From PLA2 sp036273915 (GTDB lineage Bacteria > Planctomycetota > PLA2), in contig DASUGR010000077.1 of assembly GCA_036273915.1 (NCBI GenBank), positions 1-40,922 of the forward strand: 40,922 nucleotides of DNA. Direction: 5' to 3'. The translations under genes were made by a program, and so were the position numbers. Within the stretch, counting starts at the first letter, position 1, and every line of letters starts with the position of its first letter. Under the pieces are notes generated by a model that was given only the letters and a program-made list of their open reading frames with translations, was not told the origin of the DNA and searched no databases. This document shows positions 31,292 through 38,930 of this stretch, piece after piece.

Positions 31292-32500
31292 CTACGCCCC
31301 GGCGAGCGTGGCGATCTTGCGCAACACCGAACTCCTGTTCGCCATCACCGCCTCCTCCCAGGCGCGGGCTCTAACCAGCGCCGCCCTCGTCTCCGCCCGG
31401 CGGGCGACGGCCTCGTCGAGCGCCGCGTGGACGTCCTCGGGACCGATCGCGGCGCGGGGCTCCGCCGCGAGGGGGAGCGCGAGGCCGAACTCCCGGCACT
31501 TGCGGGCCAGCGCCGGCTGGTCCCAGAAGAACGGGTAGGAGAGCATCGGCACGCCGCGAAAGATCGCCTCGTGGGTCGAGTTGAGGCCATGGTGCGTCAC
31601 ATGAAGGTCCGCCTCCGCGAGGATCCTCGTCTGGTCCACGTACTTTGCGACGCGGACACGCGGTCGCGCGATCGGGGCCGCGTCGACCTCCGCGCCGCCG
31701 AGGCTCAGCACCGCCTCCGCGTCGGGTCGCGCGGCGATCGCCTCGGAGATCGCGCCGAGCGCCGCGAGCGCCTCCCTCGCGTAGTACCGCCACACGACCG
31801 TGCCGAAGGAGGCGTACACCTTGAGTCCCTTGCCCGCGAACGCGACCTCCTCCGCCCCCTCGACCGGATCGAAGGGCTCCTCGAGCGACGGCAGCGATCC
31901 GAGAAACGCGATCGGCGCGAACGGGCGCCGCTCCGCCTCGCCGAGGAACTCCGGCGGCTCGCAGTAGACGTTCAGGTGCGGCGAGAGCGCGGTGACGTAC
32001 GAGAACGGCGACGCGTCCGCGATCCCGTGCCGCGTCCGGAGCGTCTCGACGGCGCGGTGGCATTCGGGGGCGACCTTCACGCGCGGATCCCTGGCGAGGA
32101 TCTCGAGGAACCGCGACGGCTCCACGTTGTGTCCGGCGCAGACGTTCACGCAAGGGATCCCGAGCGACCGCGCGACGACGAACCCGACTACGGCGAACGT
32201 GTCGTAGACGACGAGCGAGGTCCCGAGCGCCTCGACGTCGCGCCGGATGTCGTCCGCGTAGCGGCCGGCGAAGCTCACGTGGCGGCACGGGACCGGCAGC
32301 GACTTGGCGTCGGCGTCCGCCGGCGGGTACTTCGCGAAAAGGTCGACGAACGTGCCGCCGGCGCGTTCCACGTAGCCGCGGAAATCGCGGTGCGTGAAGA
32401 CGACGGCCTCCATGCCGAGCGCCGGGACCCCGGCGACGAGCGACCGCATGCGCTGGAAGTGCCCCGGCTCGCGCATGCAGAAGAAGGCGACGGTCGTCAA
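31292..32500 (-). CDS. MGT/UGT-type glycosyltransferase (GT1)
   Basis: 402 residues. Start is TTG at 32500, overlapping the methyltransferase stop as TTGA. The N-terminal half (TTVAFFCMREPGHFQRMRSL, FVDLFAKYP) and the C-terminal donor site (VYASFGTVVWRYYA, ADLHVTHHGLNSTHEAIFRG, GVPMLSYPFFWDQPALARKC) match the macrolide/UDP-glucuronosyl family; HHGLNSTHE is the sugar-nucleotide signature. It should transfer a sugar to a small lipophilic acceptor or a lipid. With the methyltransferase it may decorate a natural product or glycolipid, but no scaffold-making gene is nearby. A longer frame to 34168 runs antisense to other genes. Confidence 0.88.
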   Translation of the reverse strand: MTTVAFFCMREPGHFQRMRSLVAGVPALGMEAVVFTHRDFRGYVERAGGTFVDLFAKYPPADADAKSLPVPCRHVSFAGRYADDIRRDVEALGTSLVVYDTFAVVGFVVARSLGIPCVNVCAGHNVEPSRFLEILARDPRVKVAPECHRAVETLRTRHGIADASPFSYVTALSPHLNVYCEPPEFLGEAERRPFAPIAFLGSLPSLEEPFDPVEGAEEVAFAGKGLKVYASFGTVVWRYYAREALAALGAISEAIAARPDAEAVLSLGGAEVDAAPIARPRVRVAKYVDQTRILAEADLHVTHHGLNSTHEAIFRGVPMLSYPFFWDQPALARKCREFGLALPLAAEPRAAIGPEDVHAALDEAVARRAETRAALVRARAWEEAVMANRSSVLRKIATLAGA

Positions 32501-33318
32501 GCGCCCCCGGACCCCCCCTGCATCGAACCGATCCGGCGCGCGATCTCCTCCTCGGACGCTCCGTTCACCCACGGGTAGGAGGCGATCGTCACGCCTTCGC
32601 CCCTCCGCGCCGCGAACGTGACCCGGTCCCCGGCCTTCCCCGGCTCGAGCGGCGCGTGGCACTCGAGGACGCTCGTGAACCCGGCGTCGCCGAGCGCGCG
32701 CACGAGCGATTCCCGGGTGAAGCGGAAGGCGAACGTGTTGTCGATCGACCGCAGCAGCCGCGCGCGGCGCGTCTCCGGCGGGTCCGCGTCCTCGTGCTCG
32801 CGCACGCGCTCGCCCCTGTAGCCGCGGACCTCGGCGTCCGGCGCGAGGCTCACGAGCGTGTCGACGACGAGGAGGCCGGTGCACATCGCGTGCACGCGGT
32901 CGAGGAGCGCGAGGGCGTCCTCGGCGTCGAGATGGTAGAGGAGTCCGAGGAGGAGGACGACGTCGAACGCGCCGTGCGAGACGTTCCGGACGTCCCCCTG
33001 TACGAAGCGGACGTTGGAGAGCCCGTGGCGCCTCGCGCACGCGGCGCCCTCGTCCATGCGCTCGGTGCGCGCGTCGACCGCGAGCACCTGCGCGCCGCGC
33101 AGGCCGGCCTCGATCGCGTAGACGCCCTCGCCGCAGCCGAGGTCGAGGATCCTGAGCTCGGCGAACGGGCGCGGCGCGAGGTCCGCGATCAGCTGCATGA
33201 CGCGGCGCACCTTGACGCCGTTCGCCTCGCCGGCCTGCGGGACTTGCGCCCCGCCCTCGCGCCCCTTCCGGGCGAACAGCGCGAGCGCCTCGGCATCGAG
33301 CGGCCGCGGCTCCGTCAT
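32497..33318 (-). CDS. Class I SAM-dependent methyltransferase
   Basis: 273 residues. Motif I LRILDLGCGEGVYAIEAG, then VLAVDARTERM (acidic strand end), FVQGDVRNVSHGAFDVVLLL and LLYHLDAEDALALLDRV form the SAM-binding Rossmann domain. A C-terminal extension (FRFTRESLVRALGDAGF) is typical of small-molecule methyltransferases. The acceptor is unknown. The last residues (MQGGSGGA) come from a G-rich repeat at 32503, which supplied the stop and the coupled TTG of the glycosyltransferase. TACGCT lies eight bases before the ATG. Confidence 0.87.
   Translation of the reverse strand: MTEPRPLDAEALALFARKGREGGAQVPQAGEANGVKVRRVMQLIADLAPRPFAELRILDLGCGEGVYAIEAGLRGAQVLAVDARTERMDEGAACARRHGLSNVRFVQGDVRNVSHGAFDVVLLLGLLYHLDAEDALALLDRVHAMCTGLLVVDTLVSLAPDAEVRGYRGERVREHEDADPPETRRARLLRSIDNTFAFRFTRESLVRALGDAGFTSVLECHAPLEPGKAGDRVTFAARRGEGVTIASYPWVNGASEEEIARRIGSMQGGSGGA
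32503..32520. repeat. G-rich repeat element copy at a gene end
   Basis: On the reverse strand CAGGGGGGGTCCGGGGGC encodes the C-terminus of the methyltransferase. Confidence 0.6.
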
Positions 33319-33358
33319 GGCGGGGGAGCGTAGCAGAAAGTGATAGAGTCGCCTTGTG

Positions 33359-33925
33359 ATGCCGCCCCCGACCGTCTCCCTCGGCCAGAGGTACCGACGC
33401 GTGCCCGGCCTCCGGCCTTCCTGGCGTCGTCGGCTCGTCCTCGGGTCCGTGTTGCTGCTGCTGGCGTCCGTCGTCTACGTGTCCGGATCCGTCTGCGGGG
33501 CCAACGTGCTGCGCCTGGTGCGGATCCAGGTGCACGGCCGCGTCGTGGATGCGGCGACCGGCGAGTCCCTGGCTGGCGTATTCGTCGTTCCGATGTGGGA
33601 CCTCGCATCGCGCGAGCGCGCCATCGAGCTGAAGAAGCGGCTCGAAACCGGCGACGCTCGCACCTACCGCGGCGGCATCACCGTCAGTGACGGCACGTTC
33701 TCGTTCGAGCATTCGGTCTACGCGTGCACGTTCGAGAGCTCGTGGCTCCCGAGGCCGGAGTCCTGGACGCCGGCGCCGTTCTTCGGCGTCGGGGCGCTGC
33801 TCATCGGGCGGACCGGAGGCGAGGACGCGGTCGTCGATACGCGCGCCGGGTCCTGGCGGTCGGAGCCGTCGGAGACCGGCGCGTCCGCCTCGCTCGAGAT
33901 GGGCGACGTGCGCTACAAAGAGTAG
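33359..33925 (+). CDS. Membrane-anchored protein with carboxypeptidase-regulatory-like domain
   Basis: 188 residues. A basic lead (RRVPGLRPSWRRR) precedes one transmembrane helix (LVLGSVLLLLASVVYVSG). The exported part begins VHGRVVDAATGESLAGVFVV, the hallmark of the carboxypeptidase regulatory-like beta sandwich, with a later YRGGITVSDGTFSFEHSVYA that fits the same fold. It has Cys residues, perhaps for a disulfide. Such domains help display or bind substrates on the cell surface; no catalysis is indicated. ATG at 33359 was preferred over GTG at 33356. TAGAGT lies nine bases before it. Confidence 0.7.
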   Translation: MPPPTVSLGQRYRRVPGLRPSWRRRLVLGSVLLLLASVVYVSGSVCGANVLRLVRIQVHGRVVDAATGESLAGVFVVPMWDLASRERAIELKKRLETGDARTYRGGITVSDGTFSFEHSVYACTFESSWLPRPESWTPAPFFGVGALLIGRTGGEDAVVDTRAGSWRSEPSETGASASLEMGDVRYKE

Positions 33926-33944
33926 CGCCCCCGGACCCCCCCCG
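33926..33944. repeat. G-rich repeat element copy between convergent genes
   Basis: GCCCCCGGACCCCCCCCGG lies right after the stop of the preceding gene and fills most of the gap to the kup stop. Confidence 0.6.
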
Positions 33945-33947
33945 GAG

Positions 33948-35828
33948 TCACAGCGAGACCTGCTCGCCGAGCTCGACCACCTGGTTCGGCGGCACGCGGA
34001 AGAACGCGGTCGCGCCCTGCGCGTTGTGCGAGAGCAGCGCGAACAGCCGCTCGCGCCACCGCCACATCCCTGACTTGCCTGCCGCGAGCAGCGACTGCCG
34101 CCCGAGGAAAAAGCTCGTCTCGCGCAGCGTGAACTCGAGCCCCTTCGCCTTCGCCGCCTGGAGCACACGCGGCACGTCCGGATCCTCCATGAACCCGTAG
34201 CGCGCGCGGATGCGCCAGAATCCGTGGCCGAGATCCTCCACCTCGACGCGCTCGCGGTCGGGGATCCCGGGAATCTCCTCGTTCAACACGGTGAGGATCA
34301 CCACTTCCTCGTGGAGCACCTTGTTGTGCTTCAGGTTATGCAGGAGGGCCGCGGGAACCAGCCCGCCCGTGCTCGACATGAAGACCGCGCGGCCCGGCAC
34401 GCGCAGCGGCGGCTTCTTCGCGACGCCCGCGATGAACTCGGCGAGCGGCTGCGCGCGTTCCCGCATCCGCGCCGCCTGGACCGCGCGTCCGCGCTTCCAC
34501 GTCGAGAGGATCCCGTAGATGGCGAGCGCGATCACAAGCGGGAACCACGCGCCGTGCGTGATCTTCCCGATGTTCGCGCCGAAGAACGTCAGGTCGACCG
34601 CGAGGAACACGGCGGCGAGCGGCACGAGGTACCGGCGCCGCCAGTTCCACTTCTCGCGCGCCACGACGTAGAAGAGCACGGTCGCGATCACCATCGTCGT
34701 CGTCACCGCGACGCCGTACGCGGCGGCGAGCTTGCTCGACGACCCGAAGCCGATCACGAGCGCGATCGTCGCGGCCATGAGCGCCCAGTTCACGCGCGGC
34801 ACGTAGATCTGGCCGATCTCCTCCTCCGACGTGTGGTCGATCTCGAGGCGCGGGCAGTAGCCGAGCTGGATCAGCTGGCGCGTGAGCGAGAAGGCGCCCG
34901 AGATCACCGCCTGCGACGCGATGATCGTGGCGACCGTCGCGAGGCCGACGAGCGGGTAGATCGCCCAGGTCGGCGCGAGCGAGTAGAAGGGGTGCTCCGA
35001 CGCCTTCGGGTCGTTGAGCACGAGCGCGCCCTGCCCGAAGTAGTTGAGGAGGAGGCACGGGAATGCGAGCGCGAACCACGCCACGCGGATCGGGCGCGCG
35101 CCGAAGTGGCCGAGGTCGGCATAGAGCGCCTCCGCGCCGGTCACGACCAGGAAGACCGAGCCGAGCACGTGGAACGCGCGCCAGCCGCCGTGGAGGAGGA
35201 ACCGCGCGCCGTGGTGCGGGCTCAGCGCCGCGAACACGGCGGGGTCCCTTGCGACCCCGCGCACGCCGAGCGCCGCGAGGATCAGGAACCAGACGATCAT
35301 CACCGGCCCGAACACGACGCCGACCTTGCCGGTGCCGTGGCTCTGGAAGAGGAAGAGGCCGACGAGGATGACGATCGTGATCGGGATCACGTAGGGGTCG
35401 AGGCCGGGCGCCGCGGCGTCGAGGCCCTCGACCGCGCTGAGCACGGAGATCGCGGGCGTGATCATGCCGTCGCCGTAGAGGAGCGACGCGCCGAAGAGGC
35501 CGAGCATCAGCAGGAGCCCGCGGTGCCACTCCTTCTTGCGCTTCGTCGGCGTGATCAGCGCGAGCAGCGCGACGATGCCCCCCTGCCCCCGGTTGTCCGC
35601 GCGCAGGACGAAGGTCAGGTACTTCGTCGAGACGATGAGCATGAGCGACCAGAACATCAGCGAGAGCACGCCGAGCACGTGGTCGTGGGTGGCCCTCACC
35701 GAGTACTCGCCGTGGAAGCACTCGCGCACCGCGTAGAGGGGGCTCGTGCCGATGTCGCCGTAGACGACGCCGAGCGCGGCAAGCGAGAGGATCGCGAGCC
35801 GACGGCCGCGCGGTTTTCGGTCCTCCAT
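33948..35828 (-). CDS. kup: Potassium uptake protein Kup
   Basis: 626 residues, normal for Kup/HAK/KUP. The N-terminus has ALGVVYGDIGTSPLYAVREC, the family's signature, followed by DNRGQGGIVALLALITP and LYGDGMITPAISVLSAVEGL. About twelve helices lead to a cytoplasmic tail of about 150 residues (residues 470-626). It imports K+ with protons. ATG at 35828 gives the usual short basic lead; a longer frame begins at 35894, but TATAAC lies ten bases before the chosen start and would fall inside that extension. It is convergent with the anchored protein gene and divergent to a small membrane-protein gene. Confidence 0.97.
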   Translation of the reverse strand: MEDRKPRGRRLAILSLAALGVVYGDIGTSPLYAVRECFHGEYSVRATHDHVLGVLSLMFWSLMLIVSTKYLTFVLRADNRGQGGIVALLALITPTKRKKEWHRGLLLMLGLFGASLLYGDGMITPAISVLSAVEGLDAAAPGLDPYVIPITIVILVGLFLFQSHGTGKVGVVFGPVMIVWFLILAALGVRGVARDPAVFAALSPHHGARFLLHGGWRAFHVLGSVFLVVTGAEALYADLGHFGARPIRVAWFALAFPCLLLNYFGQGALVLNDPKASEHPFYSLAPTWAIYPLVGLATVATIIASQAVISGAFSLTRQLIQLGYCPRLEIDHTSEEEIGQIYVPRVNWALMAATIALVIGFGSSSKLAAAYGVAVTTTMVIATVLFYVVAREKWNWRRRYLVPLAAVFLAVDLTFFGANIGKITHGAWFPLVIALAIYGILSTWKRGRAVQAARMRERAQPLAEFIAGVAKKPPLRVPGRAVFMSSTGGLVPAALLHNLKHNKVLHEEVVILTVLNEEIPGIPDRERVEVEDLGHGFWRIRARYGFMEDPDVPRVLQAAKAKGLEFTLRETSFFLGRQSLLAAGKSGMWRWRERLFALLSHNAQGATAFFRVPPNQVVELGEQVSL

Positions 35829-35838
35829 GAGGGCCACA

Positions 35839-35844
35839 GTTATA
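35839..35844 (-). promoter_or_regulatory. -10 box close to the kup start
   Basis: TATAAC on the reverse strand ends ten bases before the ATG, leaving almost no leader. Confidence 0.45.
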
Positions 35845-35892
35845 AGGGAAGAGGGGGGCTTTCGGGGGCGCCGCCGGGCCACAATGTCCGGC

Positions 35893-36033
35893 ATGACGCG
35901 GCGCGGACGGATCCTTCTCGGGCTCGTCGCGATCGTGCTCCTGCTGCTCGGGACGCTGCTCGCGCTCGCGGACGGCTACTGGGTCGTGCCGCGCGCCGCC
36001 CGGCCGCGATCGGCGTCGACGCGCTCGCCATGA
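35893..36033 (+). CDS. Possible small membrane protein before the SLC13 gene
   Basis: 46 residues: TRRGRILLGLVAIVLLLLGT and a polar end. CACAAT lies seven bases before this ATG; another ATG is at 35884. Its stop overlaps an ATG (36030) that is in frame with the SLC13 permease. It could be a leader peptide, a true small protein or the remains of a broken longer one. There is no family match. Confidence 0.35.
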   Translation: MTRRGRILLGLVAIVLLLLGTLLALADGYWVVPRAARPRSASTRSP

Positions 36034-36069
36034 CCGACGTCGTCGCGGAGATGGTCCGCGGGGGACGAC

Positions 36070-36088
36070 CGCCCCCCGGACCCCCCTT
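36070..36088. repeat. G-rich repeat element copy before the SLC13 start
   Basis: CGCCCCCCGGACCCCCC lies just before the preferred GTG start (36108) of the SLC13-like gene; if ATG 36030 is used it would be coding (PPPGPP). Confidence 0.55.
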
Positions 36089-36107
36089 CTTCGCGTACGA
36101 TCGGGTC

Positions 36108-37880
36108 GTGACCTTCGACCAGGCGGCCATCTTCGCCCTCCTCGCGGCCTCGCTCTGCCTCTTCGTCCTCGGGACGTGGCGCTACGACGTCGTCGCGCTC
36201 CTCGCGCTCCTCTCGGCGACGCTCTTGGGCATCGTGCCCGCCGACCGCGCGTTCGCGGGCTTCGGCCACCCGGCCGTCGTCACGGTCGCCGCCGTGCTCG
36301 TGATCGGCCGCGCGCTCCAGAACTCCGGGATCGTCGACGTGCTCTCCCACCGCGCCGCGGGGCTCGGCCGCGGCACGGTGGCGCAGGTCGCCGCGCTGAC
36401 GGGGCTCACCGCGCTCGCCTCGGCCTTCATGAACAACGTCGGCGCGCTCGCGCTCATGATGCCGGTCGCGATCCGCGTGGCGCGCGAGCGGAAGACGCCG
36501 CCGTCGCTCGTGCTCATGCCGCTCGCGTTCGCGTCGCTCCTGGGCGGCCTCACGACGCTCATCGGCACGCCCCCGAACATCATCGTCGCCTCCTTCCGCG
36601 AGCGTGGCGGCGGCGAGCCGTTCGGGCTCTTCGACTTCACGCCCGTCGGCGGCGCCGTCGCGGTCATGGGGACGCTCTTCCTCGCGTTCCTCGGGTGGCG
36701 GCTCGTGCCGCGGCGCCCGGGCGTCGCGGACCAGAAGGAGTGGTTCGGGATCGAGAGCTACATCACCGAGCTCCGCGTCCGCGAGGGCTCGCCGCTCATC
36801 GGGCAGCCGCTCGGCGCGCTCGACGGCCTCCTGAAGGCGGAGGTGATCGTCGTCGGGATCGTCCGCGGCGCGAAGCGCCTCGCCGCGCCGTCGGAGCTCG
36901 AGGTCCTGATGGAGGGCGACGCGCTGATCGTGGAGGTCGATCCCGGCGATCTCGAGCGGGTGGCGAGCGCGGGCGGGCTCGAGCTCGCGGGCGGCAAGGA
37001 CCTCGGCCGCGAGGCGCTGCGCTCCGGCGACGTCGAGCTCGTCGAGGTCGTCGTGAAACCCGACTCGCCGATCGTCGGCAAGTCCGCGAAGAGCCTCCGG
37101 CTGCGGCGGCGGCATGGCGTCAACCTGCTCGCGGTCGCGCGCGAGGGCGCGCCGCTGCGCCGCCTCGGCGACCTCACCTTCCGGTCGAGCGACGTGCTCC
37201 TGCTGCAGGTCGCGGGCGGCGCGCTTGCGGACACTCTCGCCGCGCTCGGCTGCCTGCCGCTCGCCGAGCGCGGACTCCGGCTCGGGCAGCCCCGGAAGCT
37301 GCTCCTCGGCACCAGCGTGTTCGCGGCGGCGGTGCTCGCGACGACCCTGCGCCTCCTCCCCGCGCACGTCGCGTTCACCGCGGCGGGGCTCGCGCTGGTC
37401 CTCCTCCGGCTCGTGAGCCTCCGCAGCGCGTACGACGCGATCGACTGGCCCGTGCTCATCCTGCTCGGCGCGATGCTGCCGGTCGGCGAGGCGCTCGAGA
37501 CCACCGGCGGCGCGGGGCTCGTCGCGCGAGGCGTGCTCGGTCTGTCGCGCCACTTCCCGCCCGCCGCGGCGCTCGCCTTCGTGCTCGTCGCGACGATGTC
37601 CCTCTCCGACGTCGTGAACAACGCCGCGGCCGCGGTCGTCATGGCGCCGATCGGGCTGGCCGTCGCGGAGGGGCTCGAAGTGTCGCGCGACCCGTTCCTC
37701 ATGGCCGTTGCGATCGGCGCGTCGTGCGCGTTCCTGACGCCGATCGGCCACCAGTCGAACACGCTCGTGATGGGGCCCGGCGGCTACCGGTTCGGGGACT
37801 ACTGGCGCGTCGGCCTTCCACTGGAGGCGTTGATCGTCGCGGTGGCGCTGCCGCTGCTGCTGCTCGTGTGGCCGCTCTGA
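36108..37880 (+). CDS. SLC13/DASS-like permease with two TrkA-C domains
   Basis: 590 residues from GTG at 36108, preceded by TACGAT at six bases; ATG at 36030 would add 26 residues. The membrane domain is split by a soluble part. First half: VLVIGRALQNSGIVDVL, ALASAFMNNVGALALMMPVA and LGGLTTLIGTPPNIIVA, which carry the N-N and TPPN elements of sodium-dicarboxylate/sulfate carriers. Residues about 205-370 are two RCK-C/TrkA-C domains (ELRVREGSPLIGQPLGALD; VEVVVKPDSPIVGKSAKSL), which bind regulatory ligands. Second half: LSDVVNNAAAAVVMAPIG and GASCAFLTPIGHQSNTLVMG. The substrate may be sulfate, a dicarboxylate or another anion. Confidence 0.92.
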   Translation: MTFDQAAIFALLAASLCLFVLGTWRYDVVALLALLSATLLGIVPADRAFAGFGHPAVVTVAAVLVIGRALQNSGIVDVLSHRAAGLGRGTVAQVAALTGLTALASAFMNNVGALALMMPVAIRVARERKTPPSLVLMPLAFASLLGGLTTLIGTPPNIIVASFRERGGGEPFGLFDFTPVGGAVAVMGTLFLAFLGWRLVPRRPGVADQKEWFGIESYITELRVREGSPLIGQPLGALDGLLKAEVIVVGIVRGAKRLAAPSELEVLMEGDALIVEVDPGDLERVASAGGLELAGGKDLGREALRSGDVELVEVVVKPDSPIVGKSAKSLRLRRRHGVNLLAVAREGAPLRRLGDLTFRSSDVLLLQVAGGALADTLAALGCLPLAERGLRLGQPRKLLLGTSVFAAAVLATTLRLLPAHVAFTAAGLALVLLRLVSLRSAYDAIDWPVLILLGAMLPVGEALETTGGAGLVARGVLGLSRHFPPAAALAFVLVATMSLSDVVNNAAAAVVMAPIGLAVAEGLEVSRDPFLMAVAIGASCAFLTPIGHQSNTLVMGPGGYRFGDYWRVGLPLEALIVAVALPLLLLVWPL

Positions 37881-37907
37881 CTGCTCTCCACGAGCTCGGA
37901 GCGGGAA

Positions 37908-37929
37908 ATGGGGGGGGCCGGGGGGGCCC
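37908..37929. repeat. G-rich repeat element copy after the SLC13 gene
   Basis: ATGGGGGGGGCCGGGGGGGC, a variant form, directly abuts the 167-bp direct repeat starting at 37925. Confidence 0.5.
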
Positions 37930-38091
37930 GCCTCCGCCCAGGCTGCGGCGGGCAGGCCCTTGGGCGCTACGGCGCGAGGACCAGCTCGTCGAGCATCGCG
38001 TCGGGCGCGGCCGGGTAGCCCACCATGCCGAGGCCCGACGCCGCCACGCGCGCGAAGAGCTCCGTCCAGTCCGAGGGGTCGACCTACTCGA
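37925..38091. repeat. Direct repeat copy A (167 bp), truncated
   Basis: It aligns without gaps with 38764-38930 at an offset of 839 bp, with about nine mismatches (about 95% identical). Its left part carries a hairpin (GCCCGCC...GGCGGGC, 37926-37953). The match ends abruptly after TACTCGA, two bases before the stop codon of the next gene. Confidence 0.85.
37967..38091 (-). pseudogene. C-terminal remnant of a GH114-like paralogue
   Basis: The reverse strand keeps the last 41 codons or so of the gene at 38806-39684 in frame: VDPSDWTELFARVAASGLGM and the GYPAAPDAMLDELVLAP end with its stop. Compared with the intact gene only one residue differs (Glu for Asp), so nearly all base changes are silent. 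That indicates a once-functional tandem copy under selection which has lost its 5' part, not a recent partial copy. It is not expected to be translated. Confidence 0.8.
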
Positions 38092-38093
38092 CC

Positions 38094-38378
38094 CTACGCG
38101 GCGCCGGGCGGCGACGGCCCCAACCAGAGGCCGCCGCGTGCCTTCACCGCGTCGACGAGGGGCTCCGCGGCGATCGCGAGGCCCCGTGCGGCGTGACGCA
38201 GCTCCCTCTCCGAGACGATCTCCTCGCCGTGCTCCCACGCGAGGAACACCCGGTAGTCGTGCCCCTCGGCGACGCGCCGCCACGTCTCGGTCCGCGGGCG
38301 CGGGCCCGCAGACACATGGTCGGCTGCGTACTCGGAGCGCAGCACCTCCTTCACCACCTCAATCTTGTAGTAGTTCAC
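38094..38378 (-). CDS. Unknown 94-residue protein of a two-gene cassette
   Basis: From GTG at 38378, overlapping the end of the preceding gene by 20 bp in another frame. It opens NYYKIEVVKEVLRSEYAADH and continues with TWRRVAEGHDYRVFLAWEHG, GEEIVSERELRHAARGLAIA and a Gly/Pro end. It is charged and predicted alpha/beta; no signal peptide or membrane helix is present. I do not recognise a family. The TAG lies three bases beyond the end of direct repeat A, and the tail (GPSPPGAA) may be partly junction sequence. Paired with a HicB-like protein it may be a toxin or partner, but no toxin motif is seen. Confidence 0.5.
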   Translation of the reverse strand: MNYYKIEVVKEVLRSEYAADHVSAGPRPRTETWRRVAEGHDYRVFLAWEHGEEIVSERELRHAARGLAIAAEPLVDAVKARGGLWLGPSPPGAA

Positions 38379-38661
38379 GCATGCCCACGACTCTGGCGTG
38401 GACGACCTCCTGTCTCGCGAGCCAGTCGGTGAGCGCGAGCCCCTCCGATGCCGCGAGCGCTTCCATCCCTGCCTTGAGCCGTTCCACGGCGCCGGCGGCC
38501 GTCCGTCCGTGAGCGACGTGGCCGTTGAACGACTCCGCGAGCCACATCTCGCCGTGCCCGCCCGGGCCCGCGACCCGATAGAGGAAGGCGGCCGGTTCGT
38601 CGGCACTCGAAGCGCTCGTGGGCCCGCGCTCAGGCCTGGGGGCCGTCTTGCGTGTCGTCAC
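38359..38661 (-). CDS. HicB-like protein of the two-gene cassette
   Basis: About 100 residues from GTG at 38661, with AAAGGAG five bases upstream; longer starts to 38685 are open. The middle reads GEMWLAESFNGHVAHGRTAA and GAVERLKAGMEALAASEGLA: a strand-strand-helix like HicB/UPF0150 antitoxins, where a l.g..t.G.T..eA.....ea pattern is usual. The C-terminus (ARQEVVHARVVGMRELLQD) is less typical and no DNA-binding ribbon-helix-helix is clear. HicA, the usual partner, is absent: the neighbour lacks the catalytic His motif. The call is tentative. Confidence 0.45.
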   Translation of the reverse strand: MTTRKTAPRPERGPTSASSADEPAAFLYRVAGPGGHGEMWLAESFNGHVAHGRTAAGAVERLKAGMEALAASEGLALTDWLARQEVVHARVVGMRELLQD

Positions 38662-38763
38662 ATGGACTCCTTTCGCGGACCGCACAAGGTAGCACCGTGG
38701 AGGGACAGGTGGCGCGGCTCGAACGAAGACCGACGCAGAGACCGAAGAGATGTGCCGGGCCGT

Positions 38764-38930
38764 GGCCCGCCTCCGCCAAGGCTGCGGCGGGCAGGCCCTT
38801 GGGGGCTACGGCGCGAGGACCAGCTCGTCCAGCATCGCGTCGGGCGCCGCCGGGTAGCCCACCATGCCGAGCCCCGACGCCGCGACGCGCGCGAAGAGGT
38901 CCGTCCAGTCCGAGGGATCGACGTACTCGA
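38764..38930. repeat. Direct repeat copy B (167 bp), within intact gene
   Basis: The matching copy of 37925-38091. It consists of the 3' end of the GH114-like gene and its downstream hairpin (GCCCGCC at 38765, GGCGGGC ending 38792), probably the terminator of that gene. Confidence 0.85.

Noticed and set aside
34224..36107. Extension of the SLC13 gene to 34224
   Set aside because: It would run antisense through kup; homology begins only near 36108.
38094..38378. HicA toxin
   Set aside because: The 94-residue protein lacks the G...H conserved catalytic motif and dsRBD-like length of HicA.
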